From a virus: 44,552 nucleotides of DNA. Positions 8,968 through 17,530 of this stretch are shown piece by piece (within the stretch, counting starts at the first letter, position 1; every line of letters starts with the position of its first letter). The position numbers and the translations under genes are program-made. Under the pieces are notes generated by a model that worked only from the letters and a program-made list of their open reading frames with translations, had not been told where the DNA came from and made no database searches. The DNA is taken from positions 1-44,552 of the IMG/VR virus record IMGVR_UViG_3300049846_003143; one strand, 5' to 3'.

Positions 8968-9669
8968 ATGGCGTTTAGGACCTTTGGCGACTTAAATGAC
9001 GAGTTGATGAAAGAGCTTGATCTTGAAGGTGAAGAATTCATCGACGCCGAGGAACTGATGCGCCTTTGGAATCGCGCAGTCGGCGTGTGCGAAGGCCATT
9101 TGATCACGCTTGGAATTAAGGACAAATATCTACTTGGCCGCGACACAATTGACATTGTTCAAGGTCAGGAAGCGTACGATTTACCAGCGTCCATTTACGG
9201 CAATAAAATCATGAAAATGATTTATCACGTGGGCGCCACGTTCTACACAATGCTCCCGCTTGAATCGAAAGACATGTTTGAAAACTATGAGTATTTGAAC
9301 AACTATTCGACTACTGACTACTATCGATATTTCATTTTGCACAACACGCCTGGCGAACAAAAGCTGATTCTTGTACCGAGCGCCAGGGAAACGTTGAGCG
9401 GAGCAATTAAGATTTGGTTTTCAAGGGCCGCAAACCGCTACACTCAGGATTCCGATATTTGCGACTTGCCAACTGCGGCTTATGAATTCTTGAATGCGTA
9501 TGTCACAGAAAAAGTTTACAAGAAAGAATCTCATGTGAACTATGAGGAAGCCAAAGCGGATCGAATGGAAAAAGAACAGCTAATGATGTCTGTTCTATCT
9601 GGCCAAATTTCCGACAACGAGCTCACGCTTATCGAAAAAGATTTGTCGGCTTATCAGGAGAGTAGTTAA
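8968..9669 (+). CDS. Head-to-tail adaptor (gatekeeper) protein
   Basis: 233 aa. I start at ATG 8968 because GGGGGAG lies just upstream; a GTG at 8965 adds one residue. The helix-rich N-terminus (DLNDELMKELDLE, LMRLWNRAVG), the central YDLP motif and the mixed alpha/beta body fit podovirus adaptor proteins (T7 gp11 / P22 gp4 type), which form the ring below the portal and bind the nozzle. The nozzle gene is immediately upstream. No other domain is visible. Confidence 0.65.
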   Translation: MAFRTFGDLNDELMKELDLEGEEFIDAEELMRLWNRAVGVCEGHLITLGIKDKYLLGRDTIDIVQGQEAYDLPASIYGNKIMKMIYHVGATFYTMLPLESKDMFENYEYLNNYSTTDYYRYFILHNTPGEQKLILVPSARETLSGAIKIWFSRAANRYTQDSDICDLPTAAYEFLNAYVTEKVYKKESHVNYEEAKADRMEKEQLMMSVLSGQISDNELTLIEKDLSAYQESS

Positions 9670-9670
9670 A

Positions 9671-10411
9671 ATGGGAATCGATCAAACCACGTTAAATAGA
9701 ATTCAAAAAGACGCTGATTTAAAAGCTTTGAAAGACAAGCTTGATTCTCAACAAAAAATGCTTGATGCCAACAAAAGGCATGGCCCTGGTTATGAAGCCC
9801 TAGAGCAAAACGCTTTTGAAAAGCAGGCTGGAGTTACCCCTCCAGGATATGAGGGGACGCGAAACGCTCAGACCGGTGAGCTCCTTGATCAGTACAAAAT
9901 AAATCCAATAACCGGCGAGTTTACCTCAAGCCTTGCAAATGAAGCCAGATCCGTTGGTCCAAGTAAATGGGCGAAGGCGGCGCTTGGACAACAAGGTTAT
10001 GAAGAATCTCAAGCGCGTGCCAACGCTGGCCTTCAACAACAGCAGGCCAATAGTTCGGCAATGGCAAATCTTTCTAGAATGGGCGGTCTCGGTGGAGGCG
10101 CTAGAACTTCGCTTGCCAGATCAGGCGCTCGTGATTTGCTCATGGCAAAACAAGGTGTCGCTAACCAAGGAATTTTGGCTCGCTATGGAATTAACAATCA
10201 AGACCTTCAGCGTAAACAAGAATTGACTGGTCAGCTGGCCGACGTCGAACGCCAGGCGCAGGTCGCAAATGTTCAAACGCTAAAAGACGAATTGAAGAAT
10301 CGCGCTATTTTCGATGCAAACCGGTATAACGAGCAAATGCGAGCATGGGGAGCTAAACAAACCGCCGATGCGACTAGAGCGGCTGGCGGCGGAGGCGGCG
10401 GAAAAAAATGA
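9671..10411 (+). CDS. Internal virion (ejection-type) protein, 246 aa
   Basis: ATG 9671 starts one base after the adaptor stop. The protein is Gln/Ala/Lys-rich and mostly helical, with Gln runs (LQQQQAN), a Gly-rich middle (MGGLGGGA) and a C-terminal GGGGGGKK tail. This composition and the position after the adaptor are typical of proteins packaged in podovirus heads and ejected with the DNA. No enzymatic motif is visible. Its stop overlaps the GNAT-like gene (ATGA). Confidence 0.65.
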   Translation: MGIDQTTLNRIQKDADLKALKDKLDSQQKMLDANKRHGPGYEALEQNAFEKQAGVTPPGYEGTRNAQTGELLDQYKINPITGEFTSSLANEARSVGPSKWAKAALGQQGYEESQARANAGLQQQQANSSAMANLSRMGGLGGGARTSLARSGARDLLMAKQGVANQGILARYGINNQDLQRKQELTGQLADVERQAQVANVQTLKDELKNRAIFDANRYNEQMRAWGAKQTADATRAAGGGGGGKK

Positions 10412-10827
10412 GCCTTTCCCTTGAGCGCTTAACAAAAGAAGAATGGGCCGCGCTAAGTCAGAGCGCTCACAAATATTCTTTTGGAACAGATCGGTCTCCA
10501 GAAATGGACCGCATTGATTTTGCGCTTGTCGTGAGGGAAACGGAACGCGATGTTTTGACGGGGTATATGACCGTTATTGAGTTAGATCAAGAATCGGCAT
10601 ACATCCAGCACGGCGGAAATTTCCACCATTCTGATCGAAACATTTTAACTTTGCGAAGTTACATGATGATGTGCAATTTCATGAAGGAAAAATACAAAAA
10701 CGTTTCGACTAGAGTTTGGAACAAGAACAAAGCTATGCTTAAAATTTCGTGGGCCGCTGGATTTACTGTTGTTGGCTGTGAGGTTGGGAAAAACAAAGAG
10801 CTTTATTTGGTGTTGGATTTAGAATGA
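10408..10827 (+). CDS. GNAT-like acetyltransferase-fold protein
   Basis: 139 aa. The C-terminal half has the GNAT-type pattern NKAMLKISWAAGFTVVG, matching the N-x-x-A-x-x-x-x-x-x-x-GF motif near the acetyl-CoA site, after a long helix (LRSYMMMCNFMKEKY) and strands (DFALVVRETER, TGYMTVIEL). GNAT enzymes transfer acetyl groups to amines. The pyrophosphate loop (Q/R-x-x-G-x-G/A) is not clear, so the enzyme may be degenerate. It is coupled to flanking virion genes by ATGA overlaps; related GNAT-like proteins occur at this place in other podoviruses. Substrate unknown. Confidence 0.6.
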   Translation: MSLSLERLTKEEWAALSQSAHKYSFGTDRSPEMDRIDFALVVRETERDVLTGYMTVIELDQESAYIQHGGNFHHSDRNILTLRSYMMMCNFMKEKYKNVSTRVWNKNKAMLKISWAAGFTVVGCEVGKNKELYLVLDLE

Positions 10828-11324
10828 GCGATTTGATTGTAAACGACATTGTATCCTTGGTTCAAGCTGGTCCCATCATGGACACTGAGCTAAAGGCCAA
10901 ATTCAGAAATAAGCTAGACGAGCTTGAGGAAGCAATGCGCGAGCTTCCGCAAGTTGAAACGTCGCTCAGACATTTTTTCGGAAGCGGCGTTTATGGTCGT
11001 GAAATTTTCATGGAAAAAGGCTCGCTGATTCTAGGGAAAATTCATAAAGGAAAAACCATAAATTTCATCATGAAAGGCAAAGTTTCTGTTGCTTCAATCG
11101 ATGGAATTCAACACCTGGAGGCGCCCGCGGTTTTCGTTTCATCACCAGGCGCCAAGCGCTTGGTGTTTATTCATGAAGACTGTACGTGGGCCACAGCACA
11201 CGCTAACCCGTCCGATACGACGGATTTATCTGAGTTAGAGGAATTCGTCATAGCGAAGAACTATGGCGAAGTTCCTGGAATTGATCCTGAAGAACTTAAA
11301 CTTATCGAAGGAGCTAAAAAATGA
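10824..11324 (+). CDS. Cupin-fold-like virion-operon protein, 166 aa
   Basis: An N-terminal helical part (residues 1-48) precedes a small beta-barrel-like part with repeated short strands: GSLILGKIHKGKTINFIMKG, then APAVFVSSPGAKRLVFIHEDCTWATAH. Cupin-like proteins with a C-terminal HEDCTWAT-type segment are encoded next to internal virion genes in many podoviruses. Possible metal ligands are His near the end of the barrel and the HxD segment, but the canonical cupin His pair is not obvious. It overlaps both neighbours by 4 bases (ATGA). Function unknown. Confidence 0.6.
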   Translation: MSDLIVNDIVSLVQAGPIMDTELKAKFRNKLDELEEAMRELPQVETSLRHFFGSGVYGREIFMEKGSLILGKIHKGKTINFIMKGKVSVASIDGIQHLEAPAVFVSSPGAKRLVFIHEDCTWATAHANPSDTTDLSELEEFVIAKNYGEVPGIDPEELKLIEGAKK

Positions 11325-11683
11325 GTTGGGTTGTAGTCGGAGTCGCTGGAACAACCGCCGCAGTCGGAGCCGTAACCGCGGCGCAACAACGAAAGGCGCA
11401 ACAGCAAGCCAATCAAAAAAATGCCGAAATGGCCGCAGCACAAATGGAATATTCGCCGTGGACCGGTATTAAACCACAATCAGCAGAACAACAGGCTGTG
11501 ACCGCAAGTCCGATGGCTGGAGCTATTCAGGGCGGACTAAGCGGCGCTATGTTTGGAACTTCTCTTAAAAAGGGAATGGCCGAAAACGACAAACTTGCGG
11601 CCGATGCAGCGGCGGCAAAAAAAGCTGAAGAAGAAGCCGCGCAAAAGCAACAATTGGCAAGCTGGAACCCTAACAGAGCTTAA
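11321..11683 (+). CDS. Small Ala/Gln-rich internal virion protein, 120 aa
   Basis: A hydrophobic Gly/Ala-rich N-terminus (WVVVGVAGTTAAVGAVTAA) is followed by a Gln/Ala/Lys helix (QQRKAQQQANQKNAEMAAAQ), a Gly-rich centre (GAIQGGLSGAMFG) and a Glu/Lys/Ala helix. The N-terminal hydrophobic part could enter membranes, as expected for an ejected channel component. It is ATGA-coupled to the cupin-like gene. Assignment is from composition and neighbours only. Confidence 0.6.
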   Translation: MSWVVVGVAGTTAAVGAVTAAQQRKAQQQANQKNAEMAAAQMEYSPWTGIKPQSAEQQAVTASPMAGAIQGGLSGAMFGTSLKKGMAENDKLAADAAAAKKAEEEAAQKQQLASWNPNRA

Positions 11684-11695
11684 GGAGTTTCGACG

Positions 11696-13054
11696 ATGGC
11701 TGACTTTAATGCATGGATGGGAATGCTGACCGGTATGAACGGCAATCAGCAAAATCCAAAATCCATGATGCAAATGGCGAATCAGGCGTCACCAACTCCT
11801 ATTGGTGAAGAACCATCGTCGGACATTCCTTTTTTCTTAAGAGATCCTGGAGCGGCACAACCTCCGCCGAGCGGACCAAAAATCGTCCCTCCGCCTCCAA
11901 CACCTCAGCCGCTTGGAACCGCTCAGCCAACGACGTCTGCGCTCGGAACGCTTCCTCAAGAAATGGTTCCGCAACAGCCTGCGCTTGCTGGTCAACAGCC
12001 GCAAATCAATCCTTATGATTTAATGATGAAAATTGATGCGCTAAAACCTCGCGATAATTCGGCCATGATGCATGAGCTGCGCATGGGCGAAAAGAGTCGA
12101 AACGAAGCGCAGATTCAACATTTATCTGAAATCGATAAGCTTAAGGCTGGACTTGCGAAATATGCTGGCGAATCGCGCGGAATTGATTTTTCGCCGCTCG
12201 CAGCGTTTGCTGATAGCTTGTCACCAAATTCCCATTTGCGTGAAGTCGCAATGGCAATGGCTCCCGAATCGGCCGCGCAAAAGACAAAAAACATGCAAGA
12301 AATGCAGGCCAAAATTGCACAAATGCAGGGCGAAATTCCTGGTCAAGAACTCGAAGCGCTTAAAAATAAACTTGCGCAAATGGGTTACATGGACGAGCGC
12401 CAGAACAAACTCGAAATTGCCAAGATCATGGCTGAGGCGAAGCTCGCAGGATCATCGGCCGGTCAGGGCCGTGCAGGAACGGCTCAAGATCGCTTGGCCC
12501 TTCAGGCAACGACCAGTATTCATAACGATGAAATCATCAAGCAAACTCAGAAACAAATCGCGCAAATGGCGATTGATCGTCACACGATTGAAACGGCAAA
12601 AGAAATTACTCCGCAAATGCTTGATGAAATTCAAAAAGGTATCGCAAACGCAATCTCGGGCGGAAGGTCTGCTTCGGTGTCCGACACTGAGCATATGCGC
12701 ATGACAAACCTTGAAACCGAATACGCAAAATTCATGCAAAAGGTGAAGTCAAAGCAAATCGATGTTAACGCTCCGGAAATGAAGCAATACTTGCGCGATG
12801 TGATTGAGCGCCTTGATGAAGGCTACAAAATCAATGCGTACGCTAGAGCTCAACAAAAAGAAAAAGGTTCTTCGTCGGCGTTTATGCATACCCCTCACGC
12901 GGTTAAAGCTATGCATGAAGCGGTTGAAAGTTACAATCCAGCCAACATGAAAACGAAACACTATTCCAGCGGCGGTGATCTTCCTGACAACTTCGACTCA
13001 ATGAGTGACGAAGAAATAACAAAACTTTACAATGAAAAGTTCGGGGGAAAATAA
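11696..13054 (+). CDS. Internal virion (ejection) protein, 452 aa
   Basis: ATG 11696 has AAGGAG upstream. Residues 1-105 are Met/Pro/Gln-rich and low in complexity; from about 125 on the protein is a long helical/coiled-coil region (DALKPRDNSAMMHELRMG, MQEMQAKIAQMQGEIP, LKNKLAQMGYMDERQ). No catalytic motif is seen. Long helical proteins between the adaptor and the end of the late operon are normally ejected into the host to build the DNA conduit. The stop abuts the next start. Confidence 0.65.
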   Translation: MADFNAWMGMLTGMNGNQQNPKSMMQMANQASPTPIGEEPSSDIPFFLRDPGAAQPPPSGPKIVPPPPTPQPLGTAQPTTSALGTLPQEMVPQQPALAGQQPQINPYDLMMKIDALKPRDNSAMMHELRMGEKSRNEAQIQHLSEIDKLKAGLAKYAGESRGIDFSPLAAFADSLSPNSHLREVAMAMAPESAAQKTKNMQEMQAKIAQMQGEIPGQELEALKNKLAQMGYMDERQNKLEIAKIMAEAKLAGSSAGQGRAGTAQDRLALQATTSIHNDEIIKQTQKQIAQMAIDRHTIETAKEITPQMLDEIQKGIANAISGGRSASVSDTEHMRMTNLETEYAKFMQKVKSKQIDVNAPEMKQYLRDVIERLDEGYKINAYARAQQKEKGSSSAFMHTPHAVKAMHEAVESYNPANMKTKHYSSGGDLPDNFDSMSDEEITKLYNEKFGGK

Positions 13055-14773
13055 ATGGCGACTCGTGAAGAAATGATCGCAGCATTACGTGGAGCACAGT
13101 CCGCTCCAGGCGCTCAGCCTTCGCGAGAAGAAATGATTGCGAATCTAAGGAAAAAAGCCATTCCCGTTGCGGCTGTTCCACCAAGCTTTGAGCCAAAAAC
13201 AAATGCGGCTGAAGCCATGCTTGAAGGATTCGGCCAGGGCGCAACACTTAATTATTTGCCAGAAATTCAAGCCGGTGCCGCATATGGTATGGAGCGCGTG
13301 TTGCCAGAGTCTATGGGCGGAGGCGACACGGCTTATGATGATTTAAAGGCGTATTTCGAAAATAAAAATAAACTGATGAAGGCTGAGCATCCAATTCCTT
13401 CAATGGCTGGAAATCTTGGTGGAGCGCTCGCCACAATTCCGGCCGGTGGACTTGTAACAAAAGGTGTGGGCGCAGGACTTAAAGCCATTCCTGGCGTAAT
13501 GTCAGCCGCAAAGCTCGCATCAGCGGTTCCAGGAGCTCGCGCGGCTGGTGCTGTTGCTCAGGCCGGTGCTGAGGGCGCAGGCTATGGTTTTGCAATGAAT
13601 CCTGAAACACAGCCAGGCGCTGATGAAATGGACGCGCGGCTGAAGAATGCCGAAACAGGAGCCAAATGGGGAGCCGGAATTGGCGCTGGATTCCAAGGCT
13701 TAAAGGCTGGAATCAGCAAATACCTTTCGATGACAAGCGGAGTTCCGAAAAAAGCCATCGAAGGATATATCAAGCATCAGCCTGAAGTTCAGGACATGAT
13801 CAAAACTGAAGGCGGAGCGGACTATGCAACGCAAGTTCACCAAGAACTTCAAGATGCATTCTTCGCCAAAAAACGTGAAATTGGTGAAGCCATCGGCTCT
13901 GCAATTTCAAACGGCAAAGGAACTATTGATCCGAAAAAGATTTTTGCACCGTACGATAACTTGTTGAACAAGCTCAGGAACGAAAAAATACCTGCGTCAG
14001 ACTTAGAGGCTATTGAATCTGAAGTCGCAGAGCTTAAAAAAACATATATGCCGCAAGTTGATCCTGCTGATAAATTAATTGGTCACACTCCGGACACTGC
14101 ACTTAATGCCCAAGATGCATTTAACCTAAAGCAAATAGCCGGTAACAATGCCAATGTTTACAATATATCTGGAACATTTCGGGCGCGATATCCAAAGGCA
14201 TCAACTAACATCGATAAGCTTTGGTCAAATGCCAATCTTGAAGCGCGAAAGATCGCTGATCAAGAAATTCAAAAAGTCGCAAACACCGCAGGTCTAAATA
14301 AACAATATTCTGAATACTCCAGGCTTCAGGACAAAATGGAACGCTATTTCAGCGATCCGGAAAAGACCTTCAAAACGCTCCAGGGCGTTGAAGCTCCGAG
14401 CAAAGAATTCGCCAGAGATACCATGCGCCAGATAAAGCAAAACCTTGGAGTGGATTTGCAAAAACCGTCTGAGGTTTTAGAGGCGTACAGGTATTTCAGA
14501 AAACCAGAAATGATGCCAATTTCGAGCGGCGGAACAACATCGACGTCTAGGTCAGTCGGCCTGTCAGGTCTTGGCGCCTTGCTCGGCGGATCACTTGCCG
14601 GTCCGGCCGGTGCCGCAGTTGGTGCGACCGCAGGCGCCGCCGCTCATTCGCCAGCCATGACGAAAATGTATTTGCGTGGTGAACGAGCTCTTTCGCCGCT
14701 CGCACCGCCAGCCGGAGCCATGCCGTACGTTATGAGTCCTTGGATTGGAATGGGGGAGCAAAATGGAAGGTGA
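13055..14773 (+). CDS. Large internal virion (ejection) protein, 572 aa
   Basis: ATG 13055 follows the preceding TAA directly, with GGGGGAAAA upstream. The N-terminus carries a duplicated short helix (TREEMIAALR and SREEMIANLR, residues 3-34). A Gly/Ala-rich stretch at about 120-185 and another near the C-terminus (GLGALLGGSLAGPAGAAVGA) could insert in membranes; a helical middle (residues 210-470) links them. No lysozyme or protease signature was found. The composition fits a protein that leaves the virion and crosses the host envelope with the DNA. Confidence 0.65.
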   Translation: MATREEMIAALRGAQSAPGAQPSREEMIANLRKKAIPVAAVPPSFEPKTNAAEAMLEGFGQGATLNYLPEIQAGAAYGMERVLPESMGGGDTAYDDLKAYFENKNKLMKAEHPIPSMAGNLGGALATIPAGGLVTKGVGAGLKAIPGVMSAAKLASAVPGARAAGAVAQAGAEGAGYGFAMNPETQPGADEMDARLKNAETGAKWGAGIGAGFQGLKAGISKYLSMTSGVPKKAIEGYIKHQPEVQDMIKTEGGADYATQVHQELQDAFFAKKREIGEAIGSAISNGKGTIDPKKIFAPYDNLLNKLRNEKIPASDLEAIESEVAELKKTYMPQVDPADKLIGHTPDTALNAQDAFNLKQIAGNNANVYNISGTFRARYPKASTNIDKLWSNANLEARKIADQEIQKVANTAGLNKQYSEYSRLQDKMERYFSDPEKTFKTLQGVEAPSKEFARDTMRQIKQNLGVDLQKPSEVLEAYRYFRKPEMMPISSGGTTSTSRSVGLSGLGALLGGSLAGPAGAAVGATAGAAAHSPAMTKMYLRGERALSPLAPPAGAMPYVMSPWIGMGEQNGR

Positions 14774-14915
14774 TGCTGGAAACGTTGGTGCTGACGGCGC
14801 TCAGGTTCCGACCGGAGGAACGAATCGCGATTTCGGTAATATGTTGAATGCATATATTAAAAAAACACCAAAAAAGAAACATAAGGGCTTTAGCGCCTGG
14901 ACGAAAGTTAAATAA
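14763..14915 (+). CDS. Small basic protein, 50 aa
   Basis: ATG 14763 has GGGGGAGCAAA just upstream and overlaps the end of the 572-aa gene by 11 bases; TAA is at 14913-14915. The N-terminal half is Gly/Asp-rich and the C-terminal half strongly basic (IKKTPKKKHKGFSAW). This could bind DNA or fill the head as a minor packaged protein. The strong ribosome-binding site, the overlap and the next gene's own AAGGAG site argue it is translated. No family recognised. Confidence 0.6.
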   Translation: MEGDAGNVGADGAQVPTGGTNRDFGNMLNAYIKKTPKKKHKGFSAWTKVK

Positions 14916-14924
14916 GGAGTTCAC

Positions 14925-15212
14925 ATGAGCAAAGACAAATATTCAGTGCATTGGGATGGATCTGAAGACGAACATCACGGCGAAGTGTTAGCTAAGCCAG
15001 CTGGCCAAGAAAAAGGTTTACCTGAGCATATCTTAGACCAACATCATGAAACCATGATGAAAGCTGACGCCATCAAAGCAAACCCACATATCATGAAGCA
15101 TTTGATGCCTCACATGGAAAAGAAAATGGCGGCCATGAAAAAGACCATGGGCGAACACGAAAAAATCACGAGCATTGATCAGATCAAAGAAAAATCGAAA
15201 AAAATGAAATAG
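14925..15212 (+). CDS. Small His/Lys/Met-rich protein, 95 aa, last gene of late operon
   Basis: AAGGAG precedes ATG 14925. The protein is highly charged, with many His, Met and Lys (PEHILDQHHETMMK, PHIMKHLMPHMEKKM) and a Lys-rich C-terminus. It is probably helical. His/Met clustering may bind metal, but no known motif is present. It is the last gene before the terminator at 15244. Possible roles are a packaged minor protein or a late accessory factor; the sequence does not decide. Confidence 0.65.
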   Translation: MSKDKYSVHWDGSEDEHHGEVLAKPAGQEKGLPEHILDQHHETMMKADAIKANPHIMKHLMPHMEKKMAAMKKTMGEHEKITSIDQIKEKSKKMK

Positions 15213-15243
15213 GGCTCTGTCACCACGTTATGGCTTCAAGTCG

Positions 15244-15269
15244 AAGGGGGAGGGTTTCCTCCCCCTTTT
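15244..15269 (+). terminator. Rho-independent terminator ending the late operon
   Basis: A perfect 10-bp stem (AAGGGGGAGG at 15244-15253 with CCTCCCCCTT at 15258-15267), GTTT loop and a short T run. It lies between convergent genes ending at 15212 (+) and 15275 (-). It should stop plus-strand transcription and may also block the opposite direction, though the T run is missing there. Confidence 0.8.
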
Positions 15270-15274
15270 ACTTT

Positions 15275-15721
15275 TTAATGGGATGTTGGTTGGGTTGGCT
15301 GTGGTTGTTCGGGAACAGCTTTTAGAACCGGCTCTGCGGTTTCATCAAAGGGTGCAAACACCGGCTCCAAAAGCATCAAATCCTGTGGCGAAAACTGAAC
15401 CGTTTCAGCAAGCTTGGAAGCATCAACGCGGTTTATTTTTACGCTGAAGTCATGAGCATCTAGCTTTTCCATTTCGGCCGCGTATTCCTTGCGATATTCT
15501 TCTTTGATTTGATAAAATCCAGGTTTCTTTTCGTCTTCAGTCCCGTATTTTTTCAAAATTCCTAAATGCGTTTCGTCGCAAAGTTTCTGCTGTTTCTTAA
15601 TTTCTCGGCCAAGTAGTGCGAGCTTCATGCCGACATCAAAGCCCATCGCTTGACCATAGATCTTTCCAAGCGATTGCATAAATTCAGAATTGCGCAAATT
15701 TCCCCAAGTTAACTTGATCAT
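15275..15721 (-). CDS. Hypothetical protein of the recombination operon, 148 aa
   Basis: ATG 15721 follows AAGGGGGAACA. The N-terminal half is helical (LGKIYGQAMGFDVGMKLALL, REIKKQQKLCDETH), the middle has KPGFYQIKEEYRKEYAAEM, and the C-terminus is Pro/Glu-rich and disordered. It weakly recalls small phage proteins that follow recombination genes (DUF1617-like), but I do not claim membership. It is the last gene of the exonuclease-Sak4-SSB unit, so a role in DNA recombination or replication is inferred. Confidence 0.65.
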   Translation of the reverse strand: MIKLTWGNLRNSEFMQSLGKIYGQAMGFDVGMKLALLGREIKKQQKLCDETHLGILKKYGTEDEKKPGFYQIKEEYRKEYAAEMEKLDAHDFSVKINRVDASKLAETVQFSPQDLMLLEPVFAPFDETAEPVLKAVPEQPQPTQPTSH

Positions 15722-15730
15722 TGTTCCCCC

Positions 15731-16150
15731 TTAAAACGGTATTTCGTCGGTTGTTGTATCGCCGCCGAAGCCTGATGCGGCCGGAGCGGAATCTGAGTTC
15801 ACAGCATCGGATGACTTTGGCTTATTGTCACCGACAAATTGAACGGAGTGAGCAACAATTTCGGTGCTATATTTTTTGACTCCGTCATCGCCTTCCCAGC
15901 TGCGGGTTTGCAGTTCCCCTTCAATATAGACCTGGCGACCTTTAGCGAGATATTTACCGCAGATTTCAGCTGTTTTTCTAAAAGCAACGATTCGGTGCCA
16001 TTCCGTTTTTTCTTTTTTCTCACCACTATCGTCCTTCCATTCTTTTGATGTTGCGACACTGAAATTGCAGATCGCTACACCTTTGGCGTCTTTCATTTCA
16101 GGATCTTTCCCCAATCGTCCCAATATAATGACCTTGTTTACTCCGCTCAC
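15731..16150 (-). CDS. ssb: Single-stranded DNA-binding protein
   Basis: 139 aa from GTG 16150 with GGAGGGAAAA upstream. The OB-fold signature is clear: MSGVNKVIILGRLGKDPE, then FSVATSKEW, TEWHRIVAFRKTAEICGKYL and GRQVYIEGELQTRSWEG. The linker is Ser/Asp/Ala-rich and the tail ends DEIPF, the acidic tip used by bacterial SSB to dock partner proteins. It coats ssDNA during replication and recombination. It is directly downstream of the Sak4-like ATPase, its usual partner in single-strand annealing. Confidence 0.95.
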   Translation of the reverse strand: MSGVNKVIILGRLGKDPEMKDAKGVAICNFSVATSKEWKDDSGEKKEKTEWHRIVAFRKTAEICGKYLAKGRQVYIEGELQTRSWEGDDGVKKYSTEIVAHSVQFVGDNKPKSSDAVNSDSAPAASGFGGDTTTDEIPF

Positions 16151-16164
16151 TTTTCCCTCCGCTG

Positions 16165-16896
16165 TTATACGGCGCCGGATTTATCCGTTGCCGCGGTTGT
16201 TGAATTAAGGCACCACGCTCTAATTGCAGCGCCAGTTTGTTCGCTAATTTTAAAAGGTTCTTTTCCTTGAAAAAGCCCAATATTGTCCTTCGAAGCCTTC
16301 GCCAGATTGCCGTCCTGATCAAGATCAAACTGAAGCATCCATCGATATTCAACATCCTCCCTTTGAATATCTTTTGTCCCAATTTTTTTAGGCTGTTGTT
16401 TACCGTTAGGCCCAGCTTCCATTATATAGTCCACCTTTTTTCTAACAGTACAAATTATGTGAATGGGGGACGACAATATCTTATTAAAAACAGCATCGTG
16501 CCTTGGCGTAACTTTTTTCCAAGCGGTGAAGGAGTTTTTAACCGTATCGGAAACATCTTGATGGATGTCGAGCGCTCCGCCAATTCCGGCCCATTCGTCG
16601 CTAATTGAATCAATAATTAAACATTTAAGCCCTGCTGCCTCGGCAATTTCTATTATTTTAATAAAACTTTCTGGAGTATAGGGCGGACTCATTTCAACTA
16701 CTTTAAATTTATCTGGAAACATTCCTAAATAGCATTGTGCGCGTCCTGTTTCGGTTTGGGCAACGCCTACGTCCTTCATGTTTTGTACTAATCCTTTGGC
16801 GATCATCAAGGCGCCCAAGGTTTTTCCGGCGCCTGATTTTCCAGCTAAAGCCATTTTAATTCGCACATCTTTTTGTTCCGCAATTTTAAATTCCAC
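16165..16896 (-). CDS. Sak4-like RecA-fold ATPase (AAA_24 type), single-strand annealing/recombination
   Basis: 243 aa from GTG 16896 behind AAAAGGGG. Walker A is GKSGAGKT (residues 19-26) and Walker B-like CLIIDS (92-97), both typical of the short RecA-core recombinases (Sak4) of phages. The domain order (P-loop, central FKVVEMSPPYTPESF, IHIICTVRKKVDY late strand) fits. Sak4 proteins promote annealing with SSB and work with a 5'-3' exonuclease; both are in this operon. The 5' end overlaps the HNH gene by 11 bases. Confidence 0.8.
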   Translation of the reverse strand: MEFKIAEQKDVRIKMALAGKSGAGKTLGALMIAKGLVQNMKDVGVAQTETGRAQCYLGMFPDKFKVVEMSPPYTPESFIKIIEIAEAAGLKCLIIDSISDEWAGIGGALDIHQDVSDTVKNSFTAWKKVTPRHDAVFNKILSSPIHIICTVRKKVDYIMEAGPNGKQQPKKIGTKDIQREDVEYRWMLQFDLDQDGNLAKASKDNIGLFQGKEPFKISEQTGAAIRAWCLNSTTAATDKSGAV

Positions 16897-17530
16897 GATA
16901 ACCCCTTTTTGGAATTGTTAACGCCTCTTCTAAAGTCCAACCCCACGTATATATTCTTCGGTAAACATTTTGATAATCTACTGAGCTATATTCTTCGACA
17001 AGATCGATAAGACTTTTTCTTTTCCCTCGGAAATTAAAATATATCGTTTGTCTACGATTCCTATTTTGAGTTTTTATATTTGCCCATCGGCAATTGGCGG
17101 GAGTGTAGTTTCCTTCTACATCGATTCTGTCTAATGAATGCTTGGGAGACGGCTTTTTTCCCATATCGTTTAAAAAATTTTCGAAAGAATTTTTCCATCT
17201 TTTGCACACAGAAATTCCACGTCCGCCATAGCAATGATAGCTGATGTGTTTCTTGTTTCTGCATCGTTCATTCATTCCTACCCATGACTTATATTCTGGA
17301 CACTTGTCAGCGAGTCCATGTTTTTTATTATGGGTTACCAATCTTTTTATTGCGATTTCGCGAGACAAACAGCCGCAGGACTTTGTTTTACCCTTTATCA
17401 AATTCCAAGAACGTATTTTTTTTGTATTTCCACAAATGCATTCTGCAACAACAAATCCTTTGTTTAAAAGTTTTGTTATTCTAAGCCTAGAAAAACCCTG
17501 TCCTACGAATAGGTCCCGTGGTCTCAGCAT
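16886..17530 (-). CDS. Free-standing HNH homing-type endonuclease
   Basis: 214 aa from ATG 17530 with AAGGGG upstream. A zinc-ribbon-like N-terminal part has CICGNTKKIRSWNL and SCGC. The core is typical of HNH/His-Me homing nucleases: YKSWVGMNERCRN, YHCYGGRGISVCKRW, then LDRIDVEGNYTPANCRWA. A C-terminal DNA-binding part follows. It sits exactly between the exonuclease and Sak4 genes, overlapping them by 7 and 11 bases, and its 3' end supplies the ribosome-binding site of Sak4. This is a mobile selfish gene inserted without breaking the operon. Confidence 0.85.
   Translation of the reverse strand: MLRPRDLFVGQGFSRLRITKLLNKGFVVAECICGNTKKIRSWNLIKGKTKSCGCLSREIAIKRLVTHNKKHGLADKCPEYKSWVGMNERCRNKKHISYHCYGGRGISVCKRWKNSFENFLNDMGKKPSPKHSLDRIDVEGNYTPANCRWANIKTQNRNRRQTIYFNFRGKRKSLIDLVEEYSSVDYQNVYRRIYTWGWTLEEALTIPKRGYRGI

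Noticed and set aside
8910-8978. 22-codon frame (GTG 8910) between nozzle and adaptor genes
   Set aside because: It overlaps both genes, and GGGGGAG clearly serves ATG 8968; too short to support.
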